This document shows, piece after piece, positions 26,516-35,374 of a stretch of 64,000 bases of DNA. Numbering within the stretch: position 1 is the first letter of the stretch; every line of letters begins with the position of its first letter. Source of the stretch: Allobosea sp. (GTDB lineage Bacteria; Pseudomonadota; Alphaproteobacteria; Rhizobiales; Beijerinckiaceae); contig NZ_JAUYTP010000085.1 of the NCBI RefSeq assembly GCF_030695125.1, positions 62,001 to 126,000 on the forward strand, written 5' to 3'. Both the position numbers and the translations under genes were made by a program. The notes beneath the pieces were generated by a model that did no database searches, had not been told where the DNA came from, and saw nothing but the letters and a program-made list of their open reading frames with translations.

Positions 26516-27352
26516 CTAACGCCCGCTCTGTGGCGCGTCCTTCTCGCCAAATCCGAGAAAATGCAGGATCGCTGCGGTCTGGGCGGCGACCATCGCGCCG
26601 CCGCCGGCATGGCGGCAGCCGAGGGCGGCCGCGGCCTGCAGCAGCGGGGTCGCTGGCTTCGTCACGATGTCGACGACGGCGGTACGAGACGACAGGCCGG
26701 CGATCTCGATGGCGATGCCGTCGCCCGGCGCCATGCCGACCGGCGTCGCATGGACAAGCAGGTCGACTGCGCCGACATCGAACGCCCCGGCGACCGGCAC
26801 CAGCGGCCCGGTCGCCGCAACCCGGCGACAGAGATCGGCGGCTCGCGCGCCGTCGCGATCCAGGATCGCCAGTGTGGCGACGCCCGCCTCGGCCAGGGCG
26901 AAGGCGATGGCCGCGCCAGCCCCGCCGGCGCCGACCAGCCCGACCTTCAGCCCCCGCGGCGACATCCCCAGGCTTTCGACGGCGCCGATCAGCCCGACGC
27001 CGTCGAAGATGTCGCCGATCCAGGCGCCGTCGGCCCGTCGCCGCGCCGCATTCACCGCCCCCACGGCGCGAGCACGGGCCGAGACCTCGTCGAGCCGGGC
27101 GATCAGCCGCTCCTTGAACGGCATCGTCACGACGAGGCCATCGAGATTGGCGATCGCCATGACCCCGCCGATGGCGGCGTCGAATTCGCCCTGCCGCAGA
27201 TGGATCGGCACCAGCACGGCGTCATGTCCCGCGGCGGCCAGGCGCGGATTGAAATTCTGGGGCGATTTCGCGTGGATTACGGGATCGCCGAGAAAGCCGA
27301 TCAGGCGCGTGGCGCCCGTGATCGGGACGGCGGAGGCGACGGGAGGTGTCAT
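26516..27352 (-). CDS. Shikimate/quinate dehydrogenase-like protein (AroE family paralogue)
   Basis: A 278-residue AroE-fold protein. The substrate region reads IHAKSPQNFNP, the catalytic Lys is in TMPFKE, the Asp in GDIFDGVG, and the nucleotide motif is VGAGGAGAAIAFALAEAG. It lies in an operon with LacI, a barrel protein and an SDR rather than with aro genes, so it is likely a catabolic paralogue (quinate or another hydroxy acid) and not the biosynthetic enzyme. A GCGGGC/GCCCGC hairpin overlaps its stop codon. Confidence 0.8.
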   Translation of the reverse strand: MTPPVASAVPITGATRLIGFLGDPVIHAKSPQNFNPRLAAAGHDAVLVPIHLRQGEFDAAIGGVMAIANLDGLVVTMPFKERLIARLDEVSARARAVGAVNAARRRADGAWIGDIFDGVGLIGAVESLGMSPRGLKVGLVGAGGAGAAIAFALAEAGVATLAILDRDGARAADLCRRVAATGPLVPVAGAFDVGAVDLLVHATPVGMAPGDGIAIEIAGLSSRTAVVDIVTKPATPLLQAAAALGCRHAGGGAMVAAQTAAILHFLGFGEKDAPQSGR

Positions 27353-27392
27353 GGCAAGCCTTCTGGGGGAGGGGGCGGGAACCGGGCGATCC

Positions 27393-28472
27393 CTACGCGG
27401 CCGGGGGAGGCCCTGAGGACGCTCGGATGACCAGCTCGGCCTCGGCCTCGAGCGGCGCGCTGCAGCTGCGCCCTTCGAGCCGCGCGATCAGCACGCGCGC
27501 CGCGATCCGGCCGATCTCGGCGCTGGGAACCCGGACGGTCGTCACGGGCACGGGGAGATGGCTCATGATCTCGATGTCGTCATAGCCGACGATCGACAGG
27601 TCGTCGGGCAGGCGCAGGCCCATGGCGAGCGCTTCCAGCACCGCGCCGACCGCGAGATGGGCGTTGCCGCAGACGATCGCGGTCGGCTTCGGGTCGGTCT
27701 GCAGCAGGGCGCGCAGCAGAGCACGGCCCTCGGCGATCGACCATTCGCCGATCGCGAAATGCTGCGGCCGGACCGCCAGTCCGCGCAGGGACAAGGCATC
27801 GCGCACACCGTCGAGTCGCGCGCTGGCGCGATCATTGTTGCGGGTCGACTGCGCGATCACGCCGAAGCGGACATGGCCGAGATCGGCCAGGTAATCCGTC
27901 ATCATCATCAGCGCCTTGCGGTTGTCGGGGCCGACACAGGTGCCATGCGTGTGCTGGTCGTAGACGAAGGTGTTGACGAAGGGCATCTGCCGTTGCGCCA
28001 GGAGCGGCTCCAGATCGGGGTGATGCGCCTGCCCGACCAGGATCAGACCATCGACGCCACGCTCGACGAATTTGCGGACCTGCCGCAGTTCGAGATCGGA
28101 ATCATAGTCCGAGCAGGCGAGCAGCAGCGTGTAGCCCGACAGGGACAGCTCCGACTGGATCGCCTGTGTCGCATGGGCGAAATCGCCGACCGACAGGGCC
28201 GGAAACACGGCTCCGATGGTTTGCGAACGGCGCGTGCTCAGCGCGCGCGCAGCGCCGTCTGGCACCCAGCCCAGCGCCTTGACGGCGACCGCAATGCGCT
28301 CGCGCAAATCCGAGGAAACCACGTCGGGGGTGTTGATCGCACGCGAGACCGTCGCCGTCGAGACACCGGCCGCGCGCGCCACCTCCCGCAATCCGACGGT
28401 GCGGGGCCCCTCCGCCGTCACCGGAGCGGGCTCGGCATCGGTTCCGGTGTGCGCGGTCTTGCCCCTCGCCAT
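27393..28472 (-). CDS. LacI-family transcriptional regulator of the CoA-pathway cluster
   Basis: A 359-residue LacI/GalR protein with an N-terminal extension of about 25 residues before the helix-turn-helix (GLREVARAAGVSTATVSRAI). The hinge is VPDGAARALS, followed by a periplasmic-binding-like effector domain. The start at 28472 follows GGAGGA with good spacing. It lies in an operon between a dimeric-barrel gene and the AroE-like gene. Two operator-like dyads (30039, 32745) in nearby divergent promoter regions are its most likely targets. Confidence 0.88.
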   Translation of the reverse strand: MARGKTAHTGTDAEPAPVTAEGPRTVGLREVARAAGVSTATVSRAINTPDVVSSDLRERIAVAVKALGWVPDGAARALSTRRSQTIGAVFPALSVGDFAHATQAIQSELSLSGYTLLLACSDYDSDLELRQVRKFVERGVDGLILVGQAHHPDLEPLLAQRQMPFVNTFVYDQHTHGTCVGPDNRKALMMMTDYLADLGHVRFGVIAQSTRNNDRASARLDGVRDALSLRGLAVRPQHFAIGEWSIAEGRALLRALLQTDPKPTAIVCGNAHLAVGAVLEALAMGLRLPDDLSIVGYDDIEIMSHLPVPVTTVRVPSAEIGRIAARVLIARLEGRSCSAPLEAEAELVIRASSGPPPAA

Positions 28473-28501
28473 CGCGATCCATTCCTCCAGCGCGCTGTCA
28501 C

Positions 28502-29194
28502 TCAGGCGATCTGGTGTTTCGAAAGCCCGTATTGCAGGCGATAGATGCCACAATCGCGGACCGCGTCGTAGTCGGTAGCGATCGTCGCGAGCCGCGTTGG
28601 CGAGGCGTGCTCCGCCAGGGCAGCCTCCAGCGGCCCGGCATCGACGGCCTCCACCAGCAGGATCCAGTCCGCGATCTGGTCCGGCTGCCCGCGCAGTGCC
28701 TTCTCCGCCGTAGAGCCGGTGCCACCACCACCCTGGCCTTCGAGCAGATGAACCGCCACGATCGAGGCGGCCTGCCCCAGCGGCTCCATCACCACGTCGC
28801 GCATCGCGTTCAGAAAGTCCGCGCGCGCGCCGCGAGCCGCCAGCCGCAGCGTCGCGACATAGGCGCCGTCGCCGAGCCCCTGACTGGCGGCGACCGCGCA
28901 GACCGTCCGCGAGGTATCGCGAAAATGCCGGACGACGCGTTTCGTCCAGTCGGAGGGCGCATTGAGCCGCGCCAGGTAATCCGGGGAGACGAGCGCGTCG
29001 GGCGAATCCGTCTCGTAAAAGTTGAAGTATTTCGGCATGCCGCGCTCGGCGACATAGCGGCGCCCGCGCAGGAAGCCCGGCACGGCGACGCGCTCTGGGA
29101 TGTGCTCGCCGATATGCCAGGCGATGAAATCGTCTTCCGCCTCCGCGGCGATGCCGTTCCAGATCGCCAGGACGCCTGTGCCTGCCAGTGCCAT
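28502..29194 (-). CDS. Uncharacterised protein, EthD-like dimeric alpha-beta barrel candidate
   Basis: A 230-residue protein of unknown function. The N-terminal half has DDFIAWHIGEHIPERVAVPG, a WH..EH.PER pattern seen in dimeric alpha-beta barrel (EthD/DUF4286-like) proteins, and GMPKYFNFYETDSPDAL follows. The C-terminal half repeats a barrel-like pattern ending DCGIYRLQYGLSKH. The start at 29194 follows GAGGAGAA. It lies 13 bases after an SDR gene and before a LacI gene in one operon. It may bind or isomerise an intermediate; no catalytic assignment is made. Confidence 0.6.
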   Translation of the reverse strand: MALAGTGVLAIWNGIAAEAEDDFIAWHIGEHIPERVAVPGFLRGRRYVAERGMPKYFNFYETDSPDALVSPDYLARLNAPSDWTKRVVRHFRDTSRTVCAVAASQGLGDGAYVATLRLAARGARADFLNAMRDVVMEPLGQAASIVAVHLLEGQGGGGTGSTAEKALRGQPDQIADWILLVEAVDAGPLEAALAEHASPTRLATIATDYDAVRDCGIYRLQYGLSKHQIA

Positions 29195-29207
29195 CTCGTG
29201 ATTCTCC

Positions 29208-29963
29208 TCAGACCCGGTGCAGGTGCAGCCCGCCGCCGACATCGATGTGGATGCCCGTCGCATAGGGGATCGCGCCGGTCGCGAGCGCGGCCACCGTGCG
29301 CCCAATATCGGACGGCTCGCCCCAGCGGCCCATGGGAATGCCGCCATTGGCCAGCAACGCATCGTATTTGGCGGCGGCCGGGGCCGTCATGTCCGTGCGG
29401 ATCACGCCCGGTCGCACCTCGAAAACGGCGATGCCATGGGCCGCCAGCCGCGCCGCGAACAGCTTTGCCATCATCGCGACGCCGGCCTTGCTGACGCAGT
29501 AATCGGCGCGGTTCTCGCCGATGATCTCGGCATTGGCCGAGCCGATGAAGATGATCGAGCCAGGCTCGCTCTTCCCCCCGCCGCTGGCCTTCGCCAGGCG
29601 GCGGCGCGCAAACGCCTGGGTCAGGAAGAAGCCGGCGCGCAGATTGACGGCCAGGGTGCGGTCGTAGCTCTCCGGCGACAGATCGAGCAGATCGCCGCGC
29701 TGCAGCGAGGTGACGCCGGCATTGTTGACCAGGCAGTCCGGCTCGCCGAGATCCTCCGCGATGCGCGCGATCAATCGGGCGTGGGCGGTCAGGTCGGCGA
29801 CGTCGCAGCTGTAATAGGCGCCCGTCCCGGGCGCGATGCTGCCAGGTTCGGGCTCTGTCTCAAGGCTGACGCGGGCGGCGATGAACCCGGCCTCGACCAA
29901 GGCGTCGGCGATGGCGCGGCCGATGCCGCGGCCGGCCCCGGTGACGATCGCGACGCGGCTCAT
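29208..29963 (-). CDS. SDR-family oxidoreductase (3-ketoacyl-ACP reductase-like)
   Basis: A 251-residue classical SDR. The coenzyme motif is VTGAGRGIGRAIADAL (residues 7-22), NNAG is present, and the catalytic YCVSK follows a Ser-containing FIGSANAE. It ends with the C-terminal DVGGGLHL typical of FabG-like enzymes. It is the first gene of a four-gene operon divergent from the CoA-transferase gene, with a LacI-type dyad in the shared promoter region. Substrate unknown. Confidence 0.85.
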   Translation of the reverse strand: MSRVAIVTGAGRGIGRAIADALVEAGFIAARVSLETEPEPGSIAPGTGAYYSCDVADLTAHARLIARIAEDLGEPDCLVNNAGVTSLQRGDLLDLSPESYDRTLAVNLRAGFFLTQAFARRRLAKASGGGKSEPGSIIFIGSANAEIIGENRADYCVSKAGVAMMAKLFAARLAAHGIAVFEVRPGVIRTDMTAPAAAKYDALLANGGIPMGRWGEPSDIGRTVAALATGAIPYATGIHIDVGGGLHLHRV

Positions 29964-30038
29964 CGCCCGCCCATCCGACGGGCGCTGTCGGCCGATGACC
30001 TGGAACCAAGACTTGACACTGGCGGACTCCCAACTTTA

Positions 30039-30052
30039 TGCAAGCGGTTACA
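30039..30052. promoter_or_regulatory. LacI-type operator-like dyad, SDR / CoA-transferase promoter region
   Basis: TGCAAGCGGTTACA is a pseudo-palindrome around a central CG. It differs at only 2 of 14 positions from the dyad at 32745-32758, and lies between divergent genes (start codons at 29963 and 30108). A site for the LacI protein encoded at 27393-28472 is inferred. Confidence 0.6.
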
Positions 30053-30107
30053 AAACCGGCTGCGAAAGTCAATCGCATCGAAGCCGGAGCCTGTGAGGAA
30101 GCGACCG

Positions 30108-31745
30108 ATGAAGGTGATCAGCGCCAGCGAGGCCGCCTCGCTCATCCAGCAAGGCGACAGCGTGCTCGTCAGCGGCTCGGGCGGCGGTCATTGCGTGCCG
30201 GAGGCCATTCTCGAAGCGGTCGAGGCTCGGTTCCTCGAGACGGGCGCGCCGCGCGACCTCTGCCTGATCCACGCCGTCGGCATCGGCGACCGCAAGCTCA
30301 AGGGCGCTGCTCGCTTCCGTCATCCCGGCATGCTCAAGCGCAGCATCACGGGGGCGCTGGTCGACTCGCCTCCGCTGATCGCGCTCGCCCAGAAGGACCT
30401 GATCGAATCCTACACGCTGCCGCAGGGCGTGATCGCGCAGATGACGCGTGAAATCGCCGCCGGCCGACCCGGCGTGATTACGAAGACGGGGCTGCACACC
30501 TTCGTCGATCCGCGCCAGCGCGGGGCGCGGCAGAGCCCCAGCGCGCGTGAGGATCTGGTCGAGTTGCTCGAGATTGGCGGCGAGGAATGGCTGCGCTTCA
30601 AGCCGTTTCCGCTCGACATCGTGCTGCTGCGCGGCACCAGCGCCGACGAGGACGGCAATATCAGCATGGAGCAGGAGGCCGTTCCCGGCGAGATGCTGTC
30701 CTCCGCCCAGGCTGGGCGGCGGCTGGGCGCGGCGGTGGTCGTCCAGGTCAAGCGCATGGCAAGGCGGGGCACGCTGCCGCAGCGCGCGGTGAAGATCCCC
30801 GGCGTGCTGGTGGACTATGTCGTCGTCGACGAGAACCAGCGCCAGACCTATTGGAGCGACTACAACCCGAGCTATTCCGGTGAAATGCGGGTGCCGCTCG
30901 AAGGCCTGCGCAAGCTGCCTTTCACGGAGCGCAAGATCGTCGCCCGGCGCGCGGCGATGGAGATCCAGCCGGGCGCGATCTGCAATCTCGGCGCCGGAAT
31001 CTCGACGGGCGTTTCGGCTGTGGCTGCCGAGGAAGGTTTTCTCGACGAGATTGTCCTCACCAACGAGCAGGGCTTCATCGGCGGCGCCCCGCTGACGGGG
31101 CCCGATTCCGGCGCCGCGCAGAACTATGATGCGATGGTCGACCAGCCCTACCAGTTCGATTTCTATGATGGCGGCGGGCTCGACATCGCCTTTCTGTCCT
31201 TCGCCGAGGTCGATGCCGAAGGCCATGTCAATGTCAGCCGCTTCGGCGATACGATCGTCGGCATCGGCGGCTTCGTGAACATCAGTCAGAACGCGCGCAA
31301 GGTCGTCTTCAGCGGCACCTTCACTGCCGGCGGGCTGCAGATCGCGACGACCGACGGCAAGCTGCGCATCCTGCAGGAGGGCCGCAGCCGCAAGTTCGTC
31401 CAGAACGTCGAGCAGATCTGCTACAACGGTCGCTTCGCGCGAGAGCAGGGCCGCGAAGCCGTCTTCGTGACGGAGCGCGCCGTGTTTCGCGTCGGGACGG
31501 CGGGCCTCGAACTCTGCGAGATCGCACCGGGCATCGAGATCGAGCGGGACATCATGGCGCATATGGCCTTCCGCCCGGCGATCGCGGCCGATCTCAGGAC
31601 GATGGACGCCCGCCTCTTCGCGGCCGAGCCGATGGGCCTGAAGCGCGATATTCTCGCAGGCGGGTCGCAGGCGCGGCAGCCACGGCGGCTGCTGGCGACG
31701 AAAGAAAGCGCCCGGAAGCCGGAAGGGGTGGCCGAGCCGGCCTGA
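30108..31745 (+). CDS. Acyl-CoA:acetate/3-ketoacid CoA-transferase (fused alpha-beta, YdiF-like)
   Basis: A 545-residue class I CoA-transferase with both halves fused. The first half begins ISASEAASLIQQGDSVLVSG and the second has the CNLGAGISTGVSAVAAEEG segment. The expected catalytic Glu is in LTNEQGFIGG. Such enzymes activate a short carboxylate by CoA transfer from acetyl- or succinyl-CoA. In this cluster it would make the CoA thioester acted on by the MaoC protein and enoyl-CoA hydratase encoded downstream. A LacI-type dyad lies about 60 bases upstream. Confidence 0.88.
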   Translation: MKVISASEAASLIQQGDSVLVSGSGGGHCVPEAILEAVEARFLETGAPRDLCLIHAVGIGDRKLKGAARFRHPGMLKRSITGALVDSPPLIALAQKDLIESYTLPQGVIAQMTREIAAGRPGVITKTGLHTFVDPRQRGARQSPSAREDLVELLEIGGEEWLRFKPFPLDIVLLRGTSADEDGNISMEQEAVPGEMLSSAQAGRRLGAAVVVQVKRMARRGTLPQRAVKIPGVLVDYVVVDENQRQTYWSDYNPSYSGEMRVPLEGLRKLPFTERKIVARRAAMEIQPGAICNLGAGISTGVSAVAAEEGFLDEIVLTNEQGFIGGAPLTGPDSGAAQNYDAMVDQPYQFDFYDGGGLDIAFLSFAEVDAEGHVNVSRFGDTIVGIGGFVNISQNARKVVFSGTFTAGGLQIATTDGKLRILQEGRSRKFVQNVEQICYNGRFAREQGREAVFVTERAVFRVGTAGLELCEIAPGIEIERDIMAHMAFRPAIAADLRTMDARLFAAEPMGLKRDILAGGSQARQPRRLLATKESARKPEGVAEPA

Positions 31746-31766
31746 GCCAAAGCCGGAGCCTCGACC

Positions 31767-32702
31767 TCAGCCTCCGCCGCCCGCCGCCTCGAGCCCGAGG
31801 ATCAGCGCGGCCAGCGCCTCGAGCGTCGGTGTCGGGACAGTTCTGGCCCGCCCGCGTTCGATCACGCTCCCATAGATAGCCTCGACCTCGCTGGGCCGTC
31901 CTGCTTCGACATCCCGGCGCATGCTGGTCTTGTTGCGCGCCGCGCCGCTGGTCACGATGCCGTCGAACACCTGATAGCGCGTGTCGAACGGAAGGCTGAT
32001 GCCACAGGCCTCGGCCACGGCCGCCGCTTCGTCCATCGCCCGGCGCGCGACGAGCGCGAGAGAGGGCAGGTTTGCGACGGCGCCGATCGTCAGCCCGGTC
32101 AGCCCGCTCGTGGCCGACATCGCGACGTTGAGCATCAGCTTGCGCCATTTCTCGGTGAGGATGTCGTCGCTGGCCGAGGTCGGAAGGCCGTGAGCGGTCA
32201 GCAGCGCAGCCAGCGCCTCGGCCCGCGGCGAGAGCCCGCCCGTCATTTCGCCGATCATCGTCGGCAGGGTGGCGTAGCTGCGCACCACTCCCGGCGCTTC
32301 CAGGGTCGCGCCGAGCGAGGTCAGGCCGCCGAGCACCGCTTCGCGGCCCATGGCCTGCGCCATGATCTCCTCATTGCCGAGGCCGTTCTGGAAACTGACG
32401 GCCATCGCGCCGGGCGCCATCAGCGCAGCGACGCTTTCGCTGACCGCCCGGGTCGCATGCGCCTTGCTCTGAATGAAGACGATGTCGGCCGGCGCGATTC
32501 CGGCGGTCGATGTCGCCGCGCCGATCGGCACATGACGCTCGCCGCCCTCGCCGACGATGCGCAGCCCGTTTTCGCGGATCGAAGCGACATGCTCCTCGCG
32601 CCGCGCCAGCAGCGTCACGCGCAGTCCGTTCTCGGCGAGCAGGCCGCCGAACAGGCTCCCCATCGCTCCGGCGCCGGCGACGACGATATGCGGATCCTTC
32701 AC
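31767..32702 (-). CDS. Ketopantoate reductase-like protein (ApbA/PanE family)
   Basis: A 311-residue ApbA/PanE-fold reductase. The coenzyme motif is VVAGAGAMGSLFGGLLAENG, FQNGLGNEE is the family signature, and the catalytic Lys is in TEKWRKLMLNVAM. A GTG at 32702 is taken as the start because GGAGGGA precedes it and the Rossmann motif begins a few residues later; upstream ATGs would add an unrelated extension. Its position in a catabolic cluster suggests reduction of a 2-keto acid other than ketopantoate. Confidence 0.82.
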   Translation of the reverse strand: MKDPHIVVAGAGAMGSLFGGLLAENGLRVTLLARREEHVASIRENGLRIVGEGGERHVPIGAATSTAGIAPADIVFIQSKAHATRAVSESVAALMAPGAMAVSFQNGLGNEEIMAQAMGREAVLGGLTSLGATLEAPGVVRSYATLPTMIGEMTGGLSPRAEALAALLTAHGLPTSASDDILTEKWRKLMLNVAMSATSGLTGLTIGAVANLPSLALVARRAMDEAAAVAEACGISLPFDTRYQVFDGIVTSGAARNKTSMRRDVEAGRPSEVEAIYGSVIERGRARTVPTPTLEALAALILGLEAAGGGG

Positions 32703-32744
32703 CGGGCTCCCTCCAGGCGCCGTCGCTGACCGGCATAAAAGCAA

Positions 32745-32758
32745 TGTAAGCGGATACA
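32745..32758. promoter_or_regulatory. LacI-type operator-like dyad, ApbA-like / ABC permease promoter region
   Basis: TGTAAGCGGATACA, with extended 6-bp arms AATGTA/TACATT (32743-32760), lies 43 bases upstream of the ApbA-like gene and before the divergent ABC operon. It matches the dyad at 30039-30052 at 12 of 14 positions. Confidence 0.6.
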
Positions 32759-32889
32759 TTTCTGTTGTCACGCCTGCCAAGTTGGAATAGCGTTCAAGCA
32801 TCGATCGAGATGCCTGCGCGGTGGCCGGGCTCCAAAAAGAAGCGCGACCCTCGGGACACGCGCCGATGTCAGGGAAGGAGAGCCGGAAG

Positions 32890-33744
32890 ATGGCTTCGCA
32901 GATGGCGTCGCGTGCGACGTCCGATTTCACGATGCCCGAGACACTGGACGACGCGCCGCGGCGGCGTTCGCCTGCGACGCGACGGCTGCTGGCGGTCGGC
33001 TGGAACCTGATTCCGCCGCTGACCTTCGTCGCGATCGTCGGGCTCTGGTCGGCCGCGATCCAGATCTTCCAGATTCCCGCCTATCTGCTGCCGGCGCCGG
33101 GGGCGGTCTTCCAGCGCGTGATCAGCGACGCCGCGATGCTGTGGCTGAACGCCAAGGTTACGCTGACGGAGATCGTGCTCGGCTTTGGCCTCACGGTCGT
33201 CTTCGCGATCCCGCTGGGTCTGCTGATCGCCCTGTCGCCGGTCGCCAAGCAGACGCTTTACCCGCCGATCATGCTGCTGCAGCTCGTGCCGAAGATCGCG
33301 GTGGCGCCGCTCTTCCTGGTCTGGCTCGGCTTCGGCATGGAATCGAAGGTGCTGCTGACCTTCCTGATGACCTTCTTCCCGCTGCTGCTCGCCAGCATCA
33401 GCGGGTTTCAGATCCTGGATCAGCGGCTGCTCTATCTGACCAAATCGATGGGCGCGAGCACCTGGCAGACCTTCTGGTATCTGCGCTTTCCCGCCGCGCT
33501 GCCGGTGATCTTCTCGGGCATCAAGACATCCGCCACGATCGCGGCGACCGCGGCGATCGTGGCCGAGTTCGTCGGCGCCAACCAGGGCCTCGGCTACGTG
33601 CTGCTGCGCGGCACCAGCACCCTCGACATGGAACTGACCTTCGCCGTCCTCGTGGTGCTGACCGTGATCGGGGTCATCATCAACTACGCGGTCGAATTCA
33701 GCGAATGGGCTTTGACGCCCTGGCAACGCCAGAGCCGCCGCTGA
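32890..33744 (+). CDS. ABC transporter permease (SsuC/ThiX-like)
   Basis: A 284-residue permease with about six membrane segments, starting after a polar N-terminal region. The EAA loop is TKSMGASTWQTFWYLRFPAA. The ATG at 32890 is preferred because AAGGAG precedes it at normal spacing; earlier in-frame ATGs at 32821 and 32866 lack this. It is the first gene of the importer operon (permease, binding protein, MaoC, ATPase, hydratase). Confidence 0.88.
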   Translation: MASQMASRATSDFTMPETLDDAPRRRSPATRRLLAVGWNLIPPLTFVAIVGLWSAAIQIFQIPAYLLPAPGAVFQRVISDAAMLWLNAKVTLTEIVLGFGLTVVFAIPLGLLIALSPVAKQTLYPPIMLLQLVPKIAVAPLFLVWLGFGMESKVLLTFLMTFFPLLLASISGFQILDQRLLYLTKSMGASTWQTFWYLRFPAALPVIFSGIKTSATIAATAAIVAEFVGANQGLGYVLLRGTSTLDMELTFAVLVVLTVIGVIINYAVEFSEWALTPWQRQSRR

Positions 33745-33805
33745 CCCCTGCGGCTCCGACGCACGACAACCGGTTCATCAAACAACAATAACGGGAGGAC
33801 TTGTC

Positions 33806-34804
33806 ATGAAGCACTGGATCAATCGGACGCTTGCAGCCACAGCCGTCGTGGCCGGGATGGGCCTTGCCACGGCCTTCGCGCAGACGCCTGTGACCTTCCA
33901 GCTCAACTGGACGGCGGGCGGCCCCAATGCGGGCTTCGCCGCCGCTGTCGGCGAGGGCTATTACAAGGCCGCCGGGCTCGACGTCACCGTCGTCCAGGGC
34001 AATGGCTCGGGCAACACGGCCCAGCTCGTCGCCAGCGGCCGCTCGCAACTGGCCTATGCCGATGCGGTGGCGGTCAGCCAGCTGATCTCCAAGGGCGCGC
34101 CGATGAAGATCGTCTCGACGGTCTACCAGTCGAACCCCAACTCGGTGAACGCCCTCAAGAAGACCGGCATCAAGTCGCTCGCTGATCTCAAGGGCAAGAA
34201 GGTCGGCGTTCCCGCCGGCTCGTCGCAGGGTCCGATGCTGCCGCTCCTGCTGAAGGCCAACGGCCTGAAGGAATCGGACATGACGCTGATCAACATGCCG
34301 GTGGCCGCGATGGTGCCGTCGCTGCTGCAGGGCCAGGTCGATGCGATCCTGGGTTCGCTCGATGCCTACCAGATCCAGCTCGAGATGCAGGGCGCGGAGC
34401 TGAGCAACTTCCCCTTCGCCGACCATGGCGTGCCCACCGTCGCCACCTCGATCTTCGCCTCGAACGATTTCATCAAGCAGAATCCCGAGGTCCTGAAGAA
34501 GTTCATCGCCGCGAGCCTGAAGGGCTGGTCGTTTGCGCTCGACAACCCGACCAAGGCGATCGAGCACGTCAAGACGCTGTTCCCGGACGTGAACGTCAAG
34601 CTCGCCACCGCCGAGCTCGCCGCCATCACCCCGCTGTTCTGCAGCGGCGGCGCCAAGTTCATCGGCAAGGCCGAGGACGCGCACTGGACGCGGACGCAGG
34701 CGCTGCTCTCCGAGGTCAAGCTGCTGCCCGAGGGCCAGGACCCCAAGAGCTATTACAGCAACGACTACCTGCCGCCTGCGAGCGAAATGCGCGCCTGCAA
34801 GTAA
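33806..34804 (+). CDS. ABC transporter substrate-binding protein (NMT1/THI5-like)
   Basis: A 332-residue periplasmic protein with a Sec signal peptide (residues 1-25, cleavage at AFAQ). The mature chain starts VTFQLNWTAGGPNAGF, then GYYKAAGLDVTVVQGNGSGN, the NMT1/THI5 pattern. This group carries pyrimidine precursors, riboflavin, sulfonates and several small acids. With the neighbouring permease and ATPase it forms one importer; its ligand is probably the acid activated by the CoA-transferase. Confidence 0.9.
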   Translation: MKHWINRTLAATAVVAGMGLATAFAQTPVTFQLNWTAGGPNAGFAAAVGEGYYKAAGLDVTVVQGNGSGNTAQLVASGRSQLAYADAVAVSQLISKGAPMKIVSTVYQSNPNSVNALKKTGIKSLADLKGKKVGVPAGSSQGPMLPLLLKANGLKESDMTLINMPVAAMVPSLLQGQVDAILGSLDAYQIQLEMQGAELSNFPFADHGVPTVATSIFASNDFIKQNPEVLKKFIAASLKGWSFALDNPTKAIEHVKTLFPDVNVKLATAELAAITPLFCSGGAKFIGKAEDAHWTRTQALLSEVKLLPEGQDPKSYYSNDYLPPASEMRACK

Positions 34805-34861
34805 GCGCGGACGCGGCGATTAAGGCTCCATCAGGTCGTGGTCAGGACATCGGCGGACAGC

Positions 34862-35374
34862 ATGAACGTGAAACCGAAACTCGGGTACTGCTATGACGAT
34901 CTCTTCGTCGGGATGCAGTTCCGCAGCCCCGGCCGGACGATCACCGACGCCGACCTGATGGGCTTTGCCGGGCTGACGGGCGACCATTCGGAGCTGCACA
35001 CCAGCGACGTCTATGCCCAGGCCAGCCAGTTCGGCCGGAAGGTCGCCCATGGCATGATGGGACTGGCCTATGCCCACGGCCTGATGTGGGCCCGCACCGG
35101 CGAATTGCGGGAGACCGCCATCGCCTTCCTCGGCATCGATGGCTGGCGCTTCGTCGGGCCCATCTTCGTCGGCGACACGATCTTCGTCGACTACGAACTG
35201 GCCGAACTCCGCGACAGCCGCTCCCGGCCGACGCAGGCGATCGCGACCTTCGCGGTGAAGGTCGTCAAGCAGGACGGCTCGATCGTGCAGCAGGGCCGCA
35301 AGGCCCTGCTCGTCTCCAAGGTTCCGCTCGAGGCCGTCGCGGCCTCCACCACGCTCGCGGCCACCGCAACCTGA
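34862..35374 (+). CDS. MaoC-family hotdog dehydratase
   Basis: A 170-residue MaoC-like protein. The active-site region reads MGFAGLTGDHSELHT (the Asp-x-His hydratase pattern), and FGRKVAHGMMGLAYAHGL is the family's following helix. It would hydrate or dehydrate an enoyl-CoA. It overlaps the ATPase gene by one base (TGATG), so the enzyme and transporter are translated together. A GTG at 34838 could add eight residues; the ATG at 34862 is preferred. Confidence 0.85.
   Translation: MNVKPKLGYCYDDLFVGMQFRSPGRTITDADLMGFAGLTGDHSELHTSDVYAQASQFGRKVAHGMMGLAYAHGLMWARTGELRETAIAFLGIDGWRFVGPIFVGDTIFVDYELAELRDSRSRPTQAIATFAVKVVKQDGSIVQQGRKALLVSKVPLEAVAASTTLAATAT

Noticed and set aside
26510..26526. GCGGGC-CTAAC-GCCCGC hairpin over the AroE-like stop codon as a terminator
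   Set aside because: Only a 6-bp stem and no T-tract; kept as a note in that gene.
32869..33726. Minus-strand frame opposite the ABC permease
   Set aside because: Composition (His/Arg/Asp/Gln-rich) is that of antisense translation; no motif.
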